Positions 18,766 through 27,759 of a stretch of DNA of 64,000 nucleotides are shown here, in pieces. Source of the stretch: Chitinophaga sp. CF118. Its GTDB lineage: Bacteria; Bacteroidota; Bacteroidia; Chitinophagales; Chitinophagaceae. Every line of letters starts with the position of its first letter. The stretch's first letter is position 1. The position numbers were made by a program, and so were the translations under genes. The notes beneath the pieces are model-generated. The model did no database searches, was not told where the DNA came from, and saw only the letters and a list, made by a program, of their open reading frames with translations. The DNA lies in contig NZ_FOMK01000001.1 in NCBI RefSeq assembly GCF_900112615.1, positions 310,001-374,000 of the forward strand, written 5' to 3'.

Positions 18766-19506
18766 TTATTTCCAGCTTAACAGCTCTTCCTCCATGATAT
18801 CAAACACCTGCTGCTTCAATGACGGCAGATCGTCCATTGTAAGTCCTTTAACTTCCACTGGAGGCAGATATACTACCCGGCAGCGGCCCGGGTTAATATT
18901 GAAAAGGCTGGTATGTGGTAAACGGACTCCGTTATCAAGATACAATACCGGACAAATAGGCGTTTGTGTTTCGATTGCTATACGGAAAGCCCCGTTATGA
19001 AAAGATTGTAATGGTTTGTTGGATTCATTGGTAGTGCCTTCCGGGAAAATCAGGATGGACACACCATGTTTCAGAGTGCTTATCATCTCGCGAACGCTAC
19101 GTGAACGGGCTTTGGCATTAGACCTGTCTACCGGTACCACTGATTTTTTGTAGATGAACCCGAACAACGGGACTTTTTCCAGTTCTACTTTCCCAAGAGG
19201 CCGGAACGGTAATCTCATTACTCCCACGGCCAATGCAGCATCCAGGTATGAACGATGGTTCACCACATATATGCAGGGTGTTTTCGTTCTTTCACATTTA
19301 TAGATCCTTTTAACTCTCATTCCCACCAATGGAAACCAGGTACGTGACCAGAACCAGAGAAAGTAAAATATAATATTCCCACCCTTTATCCTGCCAAGGG
19401 AAGAGGCCAGGAAAATAGGCGGGAGAATAAGCAACATAATGCCTACAAACATAATGGCAGCGTATGTGGCATACACAAGCCGAATCGGAAACAACAATAA
19501 CTTCAT
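18766..19506 (-). CDS. plsC: 1-acyl-sn-glycerol-3-phosphate acyltransferase (PlsC)
   Basis: A 247-residue inner-membrane acyltransferase that makes phosphatidic acid from lysophosphatidic acid. A hydrophobic N-terminus (about 3-45) is followed by the catalytic motif NHRSYLD (Nx4-type NHX4D variant), then by PVDR and the substrate motif FPEGTTN. ATG at 19506 is used, since the longer frame would begin at a TTG at 19539. It is the first gene of a plsC-priA pair separated by 9 bp. Confidence 0.92.
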   Translation of the reverse strand: MKLLLFPIRLVYATYAAIMFVGIMLLILPPIFLASSLGRIKGGNIIFYFLWFWSRTWFPLVGMRVKRIYKCERTKTPCIYVVNHRSYLDAALAVGVMRLPFRPLGKVELEKVPLFGFIYKKSVVPVDRSNAKARSRSVREMISTLKHGVSILIFPEGTTNESNKPLQSFHNGAFRIAIETQTPICPVLYLDNGVRLPHTSLFNINPGRCRVVYLPPVEVKGLTMDDLPSLKQQVFDIMEEELLSWK

Positions 19507-19600
19507 AAAAACGGCCGGTCTCTTTTTAATCCGTAGCAAACCTGAAATTTACTGCAAGTGACCGGAAATACCTAATAAGGAGATGTAAATAGTGTACATG

Positions 19601-20020
19601 TTAGTTGCAGTTGCAATTCCATTCCTTATCCAGGTCTATACAGGTAACCACCCTTGTTACCGAGTCACAGGGCGCAAAAACGATCCGAAGGTGCTGCCCC
19701 TCATCTGAATAGCCCTCCAGCGCAAACGTAGGGCATGGCAGATCCATGGGATTGGACCTCTCGGTATTGATACGTCCTTCGGTAAGGATTTCAGTTACTT
19801 CCTCCTCTGTAATATGACGGCATTCCATCCGGCAACGGGCGTGAAGCGTATATTCCAACCGGGCATGCCGGTTCAGAATGGAAGGTTCATTTACTGTATT
19901 ATGCCCTGACTTATGTGGAGGTGTGACAACACGTGGCCCTTTCCACCATTGCTGATGCCAGGCCATAAATAATAATAAAGCCAGTAATATGACAGGTATA
20001 TACTTACCCTTTGATCTCAT
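19601..20020 (-). CDS. DUF4258 membrane-anchored protein
   Basis: A 139-residue protein with one N-terminal hydrophobic segment (about 8-22) that probably anchors it with the C-terminal domain outside the cytoplasm. The segment HARCRMECRHITEEEV followed by ITEGRIN-like ILTEGRIN is characteristic of DUF4258. Four to five cysteines in the C-terminal half (MEC, LPC, APC, TC, CNC) could form disulfides or bind metal. Function unknown. It stands alone on the minus strand, divergent from mtaB. Confidence 0.75.
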   Translation of the reverse strand: MRSKGKYIPVILLALLLFMAWHQQWWKGPRVVTPPHKSGHNTVNEPSILNRHARLEYTLHARCRMECRHITEEEVTEILTEGRINTERSNPMDLPCPTFALEGYSDEGQHLRIVFAPCDSVTRVVTCIDLDKEWNCNCN

Positions 20021-20150
20021 GTGGTGCTCTGATTACTAATCTATTTACTAAGATACGCTTACACATTGCTCAAGCGACGGCAATCTATATAATTTTAGCA
20101 ATATAAGCGGTATTAAATTAGCATATGAGGGGCACATCGCAAAAAGATGT

Positions 20151-20158
20151 TAACTTTG
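20151..20158 (+). promoter_or_regulatory. Candidate mtaB promoter -7 element
   Basis: TAACTTTG is an exact match to the Bacteroidota -7 consensus TAnnTTTG, 8 bp before the ATG at 20167. If used, the transcript would have almost no leader and the upstream ATG at 20125 could not be the start. No good -33 element is visible. Confidence 0.45.
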
Positions 20159-20166
20159 CCAACTTT

Positions 20167-21444
20167 ATGACAACAGGTAAAACAGTAGCATTTCATACAC
20201 TCGGCTGCAAGCTGAACTTTTCAGAGACCTCCTCTATAAGCAGGTTACTGGAACAGGATGGTTTTGTGAAAACAGATTTTGACGGGCAGGCCGACGTATA
20301 TGTGATCAACACCTGCTCTGTTACAGATAATGCAGACAAGGAATGCCGCCACCTGGTGCGCCGCATCCAGAGACGGGCACCGGAAAGCATGGTTGTAATA
20401 ACCGGCTGTTATGCCCAGCTGAAACCAAAGGAAATCGCCGAAATTGAAGGGGTAGACCTGGTACTCGGTGCTGCCGAAAAATTCAACATCGTAGAGCATC
20501 TCAAAACCCTTACCAAAGGTGATAGTGCCAAAATATGCTCCTGTGATATTGAGGACGTAAACACTTTCCATGCGTCGCACTCCCAGAACGACCGTACCCG
20601 CACCTTCCTGAAAGTACAGGACGGCTGCGATTATACCTGCTCTTTCTGCACCATTCCTATGGCCCGCGGTAAAAGCCGTAGTGATAGTGTGGCTAACGTG
20701 ACCCAGCTTGCCACTAACCTGGCAGCCAGCGGCGTTAAAGAAATTGTACTGACAGGCATCAACCTGGGTGATTTCGGGAAAGGCCTTGAAGGAGGTAAAA
20801 AAAGAGAAGAGAACTTCTTTGAACTGATCCAGGAACTGGATAAAGTGGAAGGCATAGAACGCTACAGGATCTCCTCTATAGAACCTAACCTGTTAAGTAA
20901 TGAGATCATAGAATTTGTAGCCAACAGCCGCAAATTCATGCCCCATTTCCATATTCCGTTACAAAGTGGCAGCAATGAGATCCTTGGATTGATGCGTCGT
21001 CGCTATCGCCGGGAACTGTATGCGGAAAAGGTAGCCCTGATCCGCCAGTTTATGCCCCATTGCAGTATTGGCGTGGACGTGATCGTTGGGTTCCCAGCTG
21101 AAACAGATGAACACTTCCGCGAAACATATGATTTCCTGCATGCACTCGATGTTTCCTACCTGCACGTATTCACTTATTCAGAACGCGCAAATACAGGAGC
21201 ACTGGACATCACACCCGTAGTACCTGTACATGTACGGAATGAGCGCAATAAAATGCTTCGTAACCTGAGTCTGAAGAAATTACAGTATTTCACTGAACAG
21301 CATATCGGACAAACCCGTAAAGTGTTGTTTGAGATACAAGGTAAAGATGGAATGATGGAGGGTTATACAGATAATTACATTAAGATAACAACTCCCTTCC
21401 GCCAGGAGTGGGTGAATAGTATTGTTGACTGGGATTTGAGATAA
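20167..21444 (+). CDS. mtaB: tRNA t6A37 methylthiotransferase MtaB
   Basis: A 425-residue radical-SAM enzyme that adds the methylthio group to t6A37 of tRNAs reading ANN codons. The UPF0004 domain supplies Cys14 (TLGCKLN), Cys50 (INTCSV) and Cys81 (TGCYAQ) for one 4Fe-4S cluster. Cys154, Cys158 and Cys161 (CDYTCSFC) bind the radical-SAM cluster. A C-terminal TRAM-like region follows. ATG at 20167 is preferred to 20125 because family members begin just before the TLGCK motif and an exact -7 promoter element lies between the two codons. The last 65 bp overlap the convergent Abi-type gene. Confidence 0.93.
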   Translation: MTTGKTVAFHTLGCKLNFSETSSISRLLEQDGFVKTDFDGQADVYVINTCSVTDNADKECRHLVRRIQRRAPESMVVITGCYAQLKPKEIAEIEGVDLVLGAAEKFNIVEHLKTLTKGDSAKICSCDIEDVNTFHASHSQNDRTRTFLKVQDGCDYTCSFCTIPMARGKSRSDSVANVTQLATNLAASGVKEIVLTGINLGDFGKGLEGGKKREENFFELIQELDKVEGIERYRISSIEPNLLSNEIIEFVANSRKFMPHFHIPLQSGSNEILGLMRRRYRRELYAEKVALIRQFMPHCSIGVDVIVGFPAETDEHFRETYDFLHALDVSYLHVFTYSERANTGALDITPVVPVHVRNERNKMLRNLSLKKLQYFTEQHIGQTRKVLFEIQGKDGMMEGYTDNYIKITTPFRQEWVNSIVDWDLR

Positions 21445-22342
21445 GAAATAAATCTTCCTTTTGCCATTCAGGTGTAAAGCCCATTTGTCTATAATCAAAA
21501 TCTGGAAATTTAGCAATCAAATTCAATAATCGCTCTTTAAACCGGGCATCAGGATCTATTTTAGAGATCACAAATTGCATACATGCCAATATGCAATAAA
21601 GACTTGCATTATCCACTATTTCGGCCTCGTTTAAAAATCGCTTATTCTGTCTTATTGGCATAACGGGACGAATAGGAGTAGTTGTAAATACCAGCTTTGA
21701 ATGATGTGCACATTTATTTCTTATAAATGTGAAAGCATGTAACCAGGATGGCAAAAGATTCTTAGCAGATCCAAAGTAGTGGCAGATATCATTACGTACT
21801 TCCGGATCCCCTAGATGCTCAAACATAAGTGATATTTTCCCAAAAGTTAGTAACTCCATGATCATCCAGGAAGGTGGAAATTCGGGTGTAGTAAATTCCC
21901 TCATATATCCTCTGATAAAATGATAATCTGATTGCTGATTACAATTTTCTTTCAGAAAAGACTCCAGCCCCGCAGAGTCATATGATGATGTAAAGTTGCT
22001 ACTATTCAAATACCAATGCGGCCCATGTTTACAACTCATCCGGTCTGAAATCAAGGATTTCACCGCAACCTCTATCATCTCAATTCCATCAAATATAATA
22101 TCTCTCAAATCTCTATCGAATGAATAGAGATCTATAATATGTTTAAAATCAGTTCCTTCAAGAAATCGACCCTCCCTGCCATTATAGTCTTTAAAATGTC
22201 GCATATAAACATTCAGTCGAAAATATCCGACATGTTTAAGCCATCTTTTGGCATTTTCTAAATCTGTGATTATTAATCCCTTTTGAACAAGAAGAGATAT
22301 TTGTTCTTCGGGAGTAAGTGCGGGATAACAATAAGATCTCAT
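21380..22342 (-). CDS. Abi_2 (AbiD/AbiF-like) HEPN-family abortive infection protein
   Basis: A 320-residue protein resembling AbiD/AbiF of lactococci (Abi_2 family): TPEEQISLLVQKGL, WLKHVGYFRLNVY, DLYSFDRDLRDII, the PPSWMIMELLTFGKIS segment, and RNKCAH at 208-213, which is the HEPN RNase motif Rx4H. Phage defence by RNA cleavage is known or inferred for the family, not shown here. The usual C-terminal MGF..W element is present, but about 30 further residues follow, translated from the strand opposite the mtaB 3' end. ATG at 22342 is used; the longer frame begins with TTG. It lies between mtaB and a tRNA-Val array, a plausible acquisition site. Confidence 0.85.
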   Translation of the reverse strand: MRSYCYPALTPEEQISLLVQKGLIITDLENAKRWLKHVGYFRLNVYMRHFKDYNGREGRFLEGTDFKHIIDLYSFDRDLRDIIFDGIEMIEVAVKSLISDRMSCKHGPHWYLNSSNFTSSYDSAGLESFLKENCNQQSDYHFIRGYMREFTTPEFPPSWMIMELLTFGKISLMFEHLGDPEVRNDICHYFGSAKNLLPSWLHAFTFIRNKCAHHSKLVFTTTPIRPVMPIRQNKRFLNEAEIVDNASLYCILACMQFVISKIDPDARFKERLLNLIAKFPDFDYRQMGFTPEWQKEDLFLISNPSQQYYSPTPGGRELLS

Positions 22343-22551
22343 ATAAAAAAAATGACCCCCCAAAGTTGCGCATGAAACAGAGGCTTGGAGGGTACTGTTA
22401 ACACGAATATACTACAATTATTTATTCCCAATAAAAAAATAGTGGATTATTTTCACGGAATTAATAAAAAAGAGATCAATACCAAAAGTTTGTGGAGTAG
22501 GAATGAAAATATTCTTTTGTGGTTGGATTCAGAAAGTAGGTTACCTGCAAT

Positions 22552-22580
22552 AAAAAAGCCCCGAATTGCTTCGAGGCTTT
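22552..22580 (-). terminator. Terminator after the tRNA-Val array
   Basis: An 11-bp stem with one mismatch (22555-22565 with 22570-22580) and a TTGC loop. The minus-strand side ends in six T. It lies 4 bp beyond the last tRNA-Val gene. Confidence 0.8.
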
Positions 22581-22583
22581 CTG

Positions 22584-22658
22584 TGGGAGCTACTGGATTC
22601 GAACCAGTGACCCTCTGCTTGTAAGGCAGATGCTCTGAACCAGCTGAGCTAAGCTCCC
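22584..22658 (-). tRNA. tRNA-Val(TAC), third in transcription order
   Basis: The reverse complement folds into a complete cloverleaf: acceptor GGGAGCT/AGCTCCC, D-stem GCTC/GAGC, anticodon stem TCTGC/GCAGA with loop CTTACAA (anticodon TAC) and T-arm ACTGG TTCGAAT CCAGT. The discriminator is A and CCA is not encoded. It is identical to the next two copies. Confidence 0.97.
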
Positions 22659-22734
22659 TTGAAATTGATTCCATCTGGAACCTTATGTTGATAAAACGAG
22701 ATCTTGTTGCTGGTACAAGATATTCCCTAAAATG

Positions 22735-22762
22735 AAAAAGCCTCAAATTACTTCGAGACTTT
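22735..22762 (-). terminator. Degenerate terminator between tRNA-Val copies
   Basis: An imperfect hairpin clearly homologous to the one at 22552-22580, with two mismatches in the stem and a shorter T-run on the minus strand. It lies 3 bp beyond the second tRNA-Val gene. It shows that the tRNA and its terminator were duplicated together, and it is likely leaky, allowing read-through to the last copy. Confidence 0.6.
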
Positions 22763-22765
22763 CTG

Positions 22766-22840
22766 TGGGAGCTACTGGATTCGAACCAGTGACCCTCTGC
22801 TTGTAAGGCAGATGCTCTGAACCAGCTGAGCTAAGCTCCC
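22766..22840 (-). tRNA. tRNA-Val(TAC), second in transcription order
   Basis: A 75-nt sequence identical to the copy at 22584-22658, with the same cloverleaf, anticodon TAC and no encoded CCA. The spacer to the first copy is 31 bp and to the third is 107 bp. Confidence 0.97.
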
Positions 22841-22871
22841 TAAATAATTAAAATCACTAAAGTAAAAAGAG

Positions 22872-22946
22872 TGGGAGCTACTGGATTCGAACCAGTGACC
22901 CTCTGCTTGTAAGGCAGATGCTCTGAACCAGCTGAGCTAAGCTCCC
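22872..22946 (-). tRNA. tRNA-Val(TAC), first in transcription order
   Basis: A 75-nt sequence identical to the two downstream copies, anticodon TAC, and closest to the promoter at 22986-23016. The three genes form a small tRNA operon transcribed on the minus strand. Confidence 0.97.
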
Positions 22947-22985
22947 TTTTTACTATTCCACCAAACCGTTTGTCTGACGGGATTG

Positions 22986-23016
22986 CAAAGGTAAAAACTA
23001 TTTTTATTCCACCAAA
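22986..23016 (-). promoter_or_regulatory. Promoter of the tRNA-Val operon
   Basis: On the minus strand the sequence reads TTTG (23013-23016), a 19-bp spacer, then TACCTTTG (22986-22993). Both elements match the Bacteroidota housekeeping promoter (TTTG / TAnnTTTG) exactly with the expected spacing. Transcription would start around 22979, about 33 nt before the first tRNA. Confidence 0.85.
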
Positions 23017-23120
23017 TTTTTTTCCTGAATTCCCTTGTCAAAATCTCATTGCAGTCTCAACAACGGCTGCTATAAAGCATCCTGTGCTAATAAAAATTTC
23101 AATATACGAATGTACCGGGT

Positions 23121-23180
23121 GTATATTTCAGCAAGTGATTCTGCCGGGAAATCCTGGCAGAATCACTTACTGAAATATAC
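23121..23180 (-). terminator. Long-stem terminator of the T9SS cargo gene
   Basis: A 25-bp stem with a single mismatch (arms 23121-23145 and 23156-23180) around a 10-nt loop, 7 bp beyond the stop codon of the large minus-strand gene. It could also stop transcription from the other side. Confidence 0.85.
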
Positions 23181-23186
23181 AGATTA

Positions 23187-26100
23187 CTAATTAGACTTGA
23201 TGAACTTATTAGACAGATCCAGATTTTTATCATCCCTGATTTGTAATATGTACGGCCCTGCTGCAAGATTACTTACATCAATATCCTTTTGAATGGTGGT
23301 GATAGTACCCAGATAATAAGTACCCTTTATTTTGCCAGAGCTATTAATGATCCTCACAACAATTGGTGCGGCCATATTCAGCCTAAGATTTAAACGTAGT
23401 GTACTAACTACCGGATTTGGGTAAATCTTTGTATCAGGCGCATTACTAACAGTAACATCAAACAAATTTGCACTTATTTTTATATCTGTTTTTGTGCCTG
23501 TATTACCAACAATGATGCTTACATCATCGGTAGCAGTATTGTTATAAGTATCTGTTACTGTTAGCCGAAATACATAAGTACCCGTTATTCTAAATTTAAC
23601 AACCGGATTCTCTACTTTTGAATTCACGAAGCTTTCGCCTTCTGGTCCGCTTACTTTTGTCCAGACATAATAGGATATGTATCCGCGATTTGTAGCATAG
23701 GAAGCAGAACCATCCAATCTTACTTTACTGACAGACGGATAATTTATGGTTTGATCAGCACCTGCAATGGCAAACAACAAATTGGCGGGATTAGGTTTTA
23801 CATACACAGATAGATCATCTGTACTTATAGAACCTTTACTGTTAGTTATTTTTAACTGGAATATATATGTGCCTACACTAGTCAGCCGGTTCAGGTCAGT
23901 CTTAACCGCGGTGGGAGTAACGATGCTGGCTATGGTAGGCCCTGATATCTGTGTCCAGTTATAGTCTGTAATATTCCCGTCATTATCCATAGAAGCAGCA
24001 CCAGTGGCGTCACTACTATTCCTTGGTTGTATAATGGTTTTATCCCTGCCGGCATTCGCCAAAGGTCCTTCTGTCAATAAAATAACACTTAGCCGGTCGC
24101 TGGAAACAGCTCCCTTATTATCAGTTACTATTAGCTCAAAAACATAATTACCTTTAGTTGTCAGCATACTTATTACTGGCATAGCTGTAGTTGCCGATGC
24201 GATAGTAGCAACAACAGGACCTGATACCTGCATCCAGGCATATGAAATGATTTTGCCATCCGGATCTGATGAAGCAGTGCCATCCAGTGTAGTTGTTGAA
24301 ACCGGTAATAGTATTTTTGTATCGGAACCTGCAACTGATACAGGAGCCAGGTTTTTTATTGTGCCGGAATCATATTCATCTGCACCTATATCGTAAGCAG
24401 CACGCAAGGGCCTTTCCTCTCCATCTATATCCATCCTAAAATATGCACTCAGATTTTTACCTTTATTGAGCACAGGTGACCTTAATGCCAGATGGAAATC
24501 CTTAGCATTGGCATTAGAAAATCTAACCGCAGCGATATTTGCATAAGTACGATTATTTGAGGCAGTATAATTTATACCTGTCACTATATTCAAGGCCCTT
24601 AAATCTGGATTTACCAGCAAGTTATTGTAGAACAGATTTTTCCTGGCCACAGTACCATAACTATTCATAAAACGAATGGCATCCCGTCCATAATTAACGA
24701 AAGTGTTATTAAATACATTTACATGTAAAGGAAGAAAGTTGTTTTTAGTGGGCCTGTCATCAATAAAAAGTGCGTCTTTTTTTTGGGGAGTGCCATCGAT
24801 ACCTGCATCACTAATAATATTATTATACACATAACAAAGCCCGATACCCAGTATCTCTATACCACTTCCGGTACCTTTAATAATGCTGTTGTTATATACC
24901 TTTCCATTGGTTTCTCCTCCCAGAATAATACCAGCCTGCTGGCTCCCTATATTCCGAACACCATAATTCAATACTGAATTATTATAAATCTCAACGTTTT
25001 CAGGTGCAGATGCTACCTGTATACCATCATAGCCCGTATTTGCAGTAGTGATATTATAAACTCTCAGGTTATAGATACGAGGAGGCAACACATTTTTTTC
25101 CGTACTATCAGCGCAGGTTACTTTTATACCATTCGGCAAAGTATTTCCTATATAAATTCCTTCTCCTGATACATCGTGCACATAAATATCATGTAATTTC
25201 ACATTACGCATAGCAAAATAAGGATACTGGTTTGCTCTATCACAGTCAGGGTTCACTTTAGCCATTACACCTACTTCACTTCCACTGATTTCAAATCTTT
25301 CTGCCTCAAAGTCGGTACATCCTTTACCCATTCCAAGACCTACATTCAGCTGTTTGCGAACCCCATTTATGACGAAACCATATTGGTCAGTAGTACCGGA
25401 GCCAGTAACCTTGAAATATTTAACGTTATTAAAAATTAATCCATAATTGCCTCCATTTCCCACTTTTACCTGGCCTCCACAGTTGATAAATATAATTGGT
25501 TTGGCTTCAGTACCGGTAAAGTTAAATAACTGGAGATACTTATAGTTACCAGCATGAATACAAACAGTATCGCCCGGTTGCACATTCAGGCTATCTCCGT
25601 TAATAAAGCTGCCGCCGTCAGCTCCTGGTGTAAGCAGGAATTTGCAATTACTGCATCCGGGAACTGCCCCTCCTACCGGATTTACTAATACTGTAACATA
25701 TGCTGTGCTCGTAATACCAGCCGCATCTTTCACTGTCAGCCTAAATTTATAAGTACCAAATATCAGATTTCTCACAGTGATTTTAGCCGTATTGGTACTG
25801 CTGGAGATTGAAATAGGATGGCCTGAAACAAGTTTCCAGGCATAACTGACAATCCTGCTGTCTGGCGCTATTAAAGATGAACCATCAAGTATAAGACTGT
25901 CCTCTGGTAGTGTAATGGTTATTTTATCTCTTCTCTTGGTTGCTATTGGCGGAGGAGTCGCTTCTGCTATATCAGGTCTTCTGTAATTCAGCATCCATTC
26001 GTAAATGTTTGGAGACTGATAAGTGTGTGTTACATCATAAGCTTTATCCCATACAATATAATTGTGTGTATCTCCTGCATAGGAAGTAGCAATAACGGGA

Positions 26101-26771
26101 GATTCCGGGTTGCAGGCATTGATCCTGTCAACATAATTATTCTGGTTATTAATAAAAGTGTCTCTACTGCCGCAAAGAAACCATGTAGCAATATTACTGG
26201 TGGCGATATTGCAAAGGCCGGCTAATTTATTAGTATCTATAGGTGCAGTAGATACCGGTACAATTGCCGCCAGGTTTTTTGAATAATTGGTACCTGAAGC
26301 GGCATAGTTCAAAACCCCATAACCACCGGCACTATATCCGGTAAAATAGATACGGGAAACATCAATACGATATTTTGATTTAATATCATCCAGAATACTC
26401 TGGAGCATATCTTCACCGGCCAAACCAGTGGGGATTTGAGGTGAAACAGTAATGAATTTGAATAATTTTCCGCCAACTATAAATTGCATTTTTGCACCCT
26501 GCGCAATGATCTTTGGCATACCTTGATTAAGCACAACATTAACATTTGTACCACGTAGGCCTAAACCATGAAGAAATATAATGAGAGGATAACGGGTAGA
26601 CGTACTATCATAATCATCGGGTAAATGTAGCCACGCTCCAGTAGTTGCACCTGGGGCTATATTGACTGTAATTTGTGTTTGATCCCCCTGTGCACGGCTC
26701 AGGCAAGGATAAAATATGCTCATCGTCAGGCTCACAGATAGTAATAACCTGCGTATGGTTAGGTTTTTCAA
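23187..26771 (-). CDS. Multidomain T9SS cargo: esterase-like, PKD and beta-helix domains
   Basis: A 1194-residue secreted protein. A signal peptide (1-27, ending SRA) leads into an alpha/beta hydrolase (about 30-265) with FLHG, the nucleophile motif GYSAGG (Ser147) and likely Asp204 and His236, resembling feruloyl/PHB-depolymerase-type esterases. A PKD-like domain follows (about 275-365), then a right-handed parallel beta-helix (about 370-800) ending DIGADEYD. Three more PKD-like domains (about 815-1095) precede a C-terminal type A T9SS sorting domain (IYPNPV..., about 1110-1194). Joint attack on a decorated acidic polysaccharide is plausible but unproven. The start is TTG, because a stop lies four codons upstream and the first ATG would cut into the signal peptide. 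Confidence 0.85.
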   Translation of the reverse strand: MKNLTIRRLLLSVSLTMSIFYPCLSRAQGDQTQITVNIAPGATTGAWLHLPDDYDSTSTRYPLIIFLHGLGLRGTNVNVVLNQGMPKIIAQGAKMQFIVGGKLFKFITVSPQIPTGLAGEDMLQSILDDIKSKYRIDVSRIYFTGYSAGGYGVLNYAASGTNYSKNLAAIVPVSTAPIDTNKLAGLCNIATSNIATWFLCGSRDTFINNQNNYVDRINACNPESPVIATSYAGDTHNYIVWDKAYDVTHTYQSPNIYEWMLNYRRPDIAEATPPPIATKRRDKITITLPEDSLILDGSSLIAPDSRIVSYAWKLVSGHPISISSSTNTAKITVRNLIFGTYKFRLTVKDAAGITSTAYVTVLVNPVGGAVPGCSNCKFLLTPGADGGSFINGDSLNVQPGDTVCIHAGNYKYLQLFNFTGTEAKPIIFINCGGQVKVGNGGNYGLIFNNVKYFKVTGSGTTDQYGFVINGVRKQLNVGLGMGKGCTDFEAERFEISGSEVGVMAKVNPDCDRANQYPYFAMRNVKLHDIYVHDVSGEGIYIGNTLPNGIKVTCADSTEKNVLPPRIYNLRVYNITTANTGYDGIQVASAPENVEIYNNSVLNYGVRNIGSQQAGIILGGETNGKVYNNSIIKGTGSGIEILGIGLCYVYNNIISDAGIDGTPQKKDALFIDDRPTKNNFLPLHVNVFNNTFVNYGRDAIRFMNSYGTVARKNLFYNNLLVNPDLRALNIVTGINYTASNNRTYANIAAVRFSNANAKDFHLALRSPVLNKGKNLSAYFRMDIDGEERPLRAAYDIGADEYDSGTIKNLAPVSVAGSDTKILLPVSTTTLDGTASSDPDGKIISYAWMQVSGPVVATIASATTAMPVISMLTTKGNYVFELIVTDNKGAVSSDRLSVILLTEGPLANAGRDKTIIQPRNSSDATGAASMDNDGNITDYNWTQISGPTIASIVTPTAVKTDLNRLTSVGTYIFQLKITNSKGSISTDDLSVYVKPNPANLLFAIAGADQTINYPSVSKVRLDGSASYATNRGYISYYVWTKVSGPEGESFVNSKVENPVVKFRITGTYVFRLTVTDTYNNTATDDVSIIVGNTGTKTDIKISANLFDVTVSNAPDTKIYPNPVVSTLRLNLRLNMAAPIVVRIINSSGKIKGTYYLGTITTIQKDIDVSNLAAGPYILQIRDDKNLDLSNKFIKSN

Positions 26772-27213
26772 AGTTCTTTAATTTAAAATAGGATCCTTCA
26801 ATAATCTTTAAATTTTTTTAGTCGTTGCCAGCAGGATAGCATATAGTAGTTATGACGGCAAACGATTATATAGCAGGAAGATAGGACGCTGGTAATTAAA
26901 GCGATATAATATACTGGGGTAATGCCTTGTTGTGACTACCTGCCCGTTATAATAACATTCCATGTAGAAGGAATGTTTAATAATTTAAAAAGCACGGCTT
27001 AAAACCATAAAAGTGCGTAGCGGTACTCTACAGTAGTGGCCAAGTTCATGCATTGAAAAGTAAGCATGCATACTAATTGTATTGTAAGATCTCCAGTTAA
27101 CAATTTTAACATTCCTTTAAGTCAAAAGCAAAAATCGTCCATCATTTGCGGCATTTTATCCAACCATTAAAGGCATCAGATCGCTTAATTTTATGCCAAT
27201 AAAAAATGGACTT
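26772..27213. other. Divergent non-coding region between T9SS cargo and YceI genes
   Basis: The 442-bp stretch has no credible gene and must carry promoters for both neighbours. The clearest structure is a perfect 8-bp inverted repeat, AACATTCC (26954-26961) and GGAATGTT (26970-26977), with an 8-bp spacer, a possible dimeric regulator site. No exact TAnnTTTG element was seen close to either start. Confidence 0.4.
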
Positions 27214-27738
27214 ATGACAAATTGGAAGATTGATGATTCACACAGCGAAATAGGATTCAAAGTAAAACACCTGATGATCACAAATGTTAGTGGTTATTTC
27301 ACCCGGTTCTCCGGAAGTATTCAAACAAACAGCGATGACTTTCATGATGCAACGATCGCCTTTGAAGCTTCAACCGATAGTATTAATACACAAAATAAAC
27401 AACGGGATGAACATCTTATGAATGGCGACTTCTTTGATGCAGCCAATTTCCCTAAGATCAACTTCGTGTCTAAAAAAGTAAAAAAAATAACTGACGAACA
27501 GTATAAGTTACTGGGCGACCTTACTATAAAAGGCCATACACATCCGATCGAGCTGGAAGTAACACATAATGGTATGACAATAGATCCTTATGGACAAGAG
27601 AAAGCAGGCTTTGCACTGAAGGGACGGTTACACCGCACAGATTATGGCTTACGCTGGAATGCTTCTACTGAAGCGGGAAGTATAGTGCTAAGTGATGAAG
27701 TAAAACTAAACATGGAAATACAACTTGTGAAATCATAA
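27214..27738 (+). CDS. YceI-family lipocalin-like protein
   Basis: A 174-residue beta-barrel protein of the YceI family, which binds isoprenoid-like lipids. It starts WKIDDSHSEIGFKVKHLMI, followed by GYFTRFSGSI, DEHLMNGDFFDAANFPKINF and GDLTIKGHTHPIELEV, all family hallmarks. There is no signal peptide, so a cytoplasmic location is likely. ATG at 27214 matches the usual family start, and an in-frame ATG at 27193 would add seven residues. The gene lies 21 bp before the LLM oxidoreductase on the same strand. Physiological role unknown. Confidence 0.9.
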   Translation: MTNWKIDDSHSEIGFKVKHLMITNVSGYFTRFSGSIQTNSDDFHDATIAFEASTDSINTQNKQRDEHLMNGDFFDAANFPKINFVSKKVKKITDEQYKLLGDLTIKGHTHPIELEVTHNGMTIDPYGQEKAGFALKGRLHRTDYGLRWNASTEAGSIVLSDEVKLNMEIQLVKS

Positions 27739-27759
27739 AGTTGTATTTCAAAAAATATT

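Noticed and set aside
20125..20166. Fourteen-residue N-terminal extension of MtaB
   Set aside because: An exact -7 promoter element lies inside it and family proteins start near the second ATG.
22385..22624. Short plus-strand reading frame ending in the tRNA-Val array
   Set aside because: It runs into a tRNA gene, shows no protein-like features and is explained by tRNA and terminator sequence.
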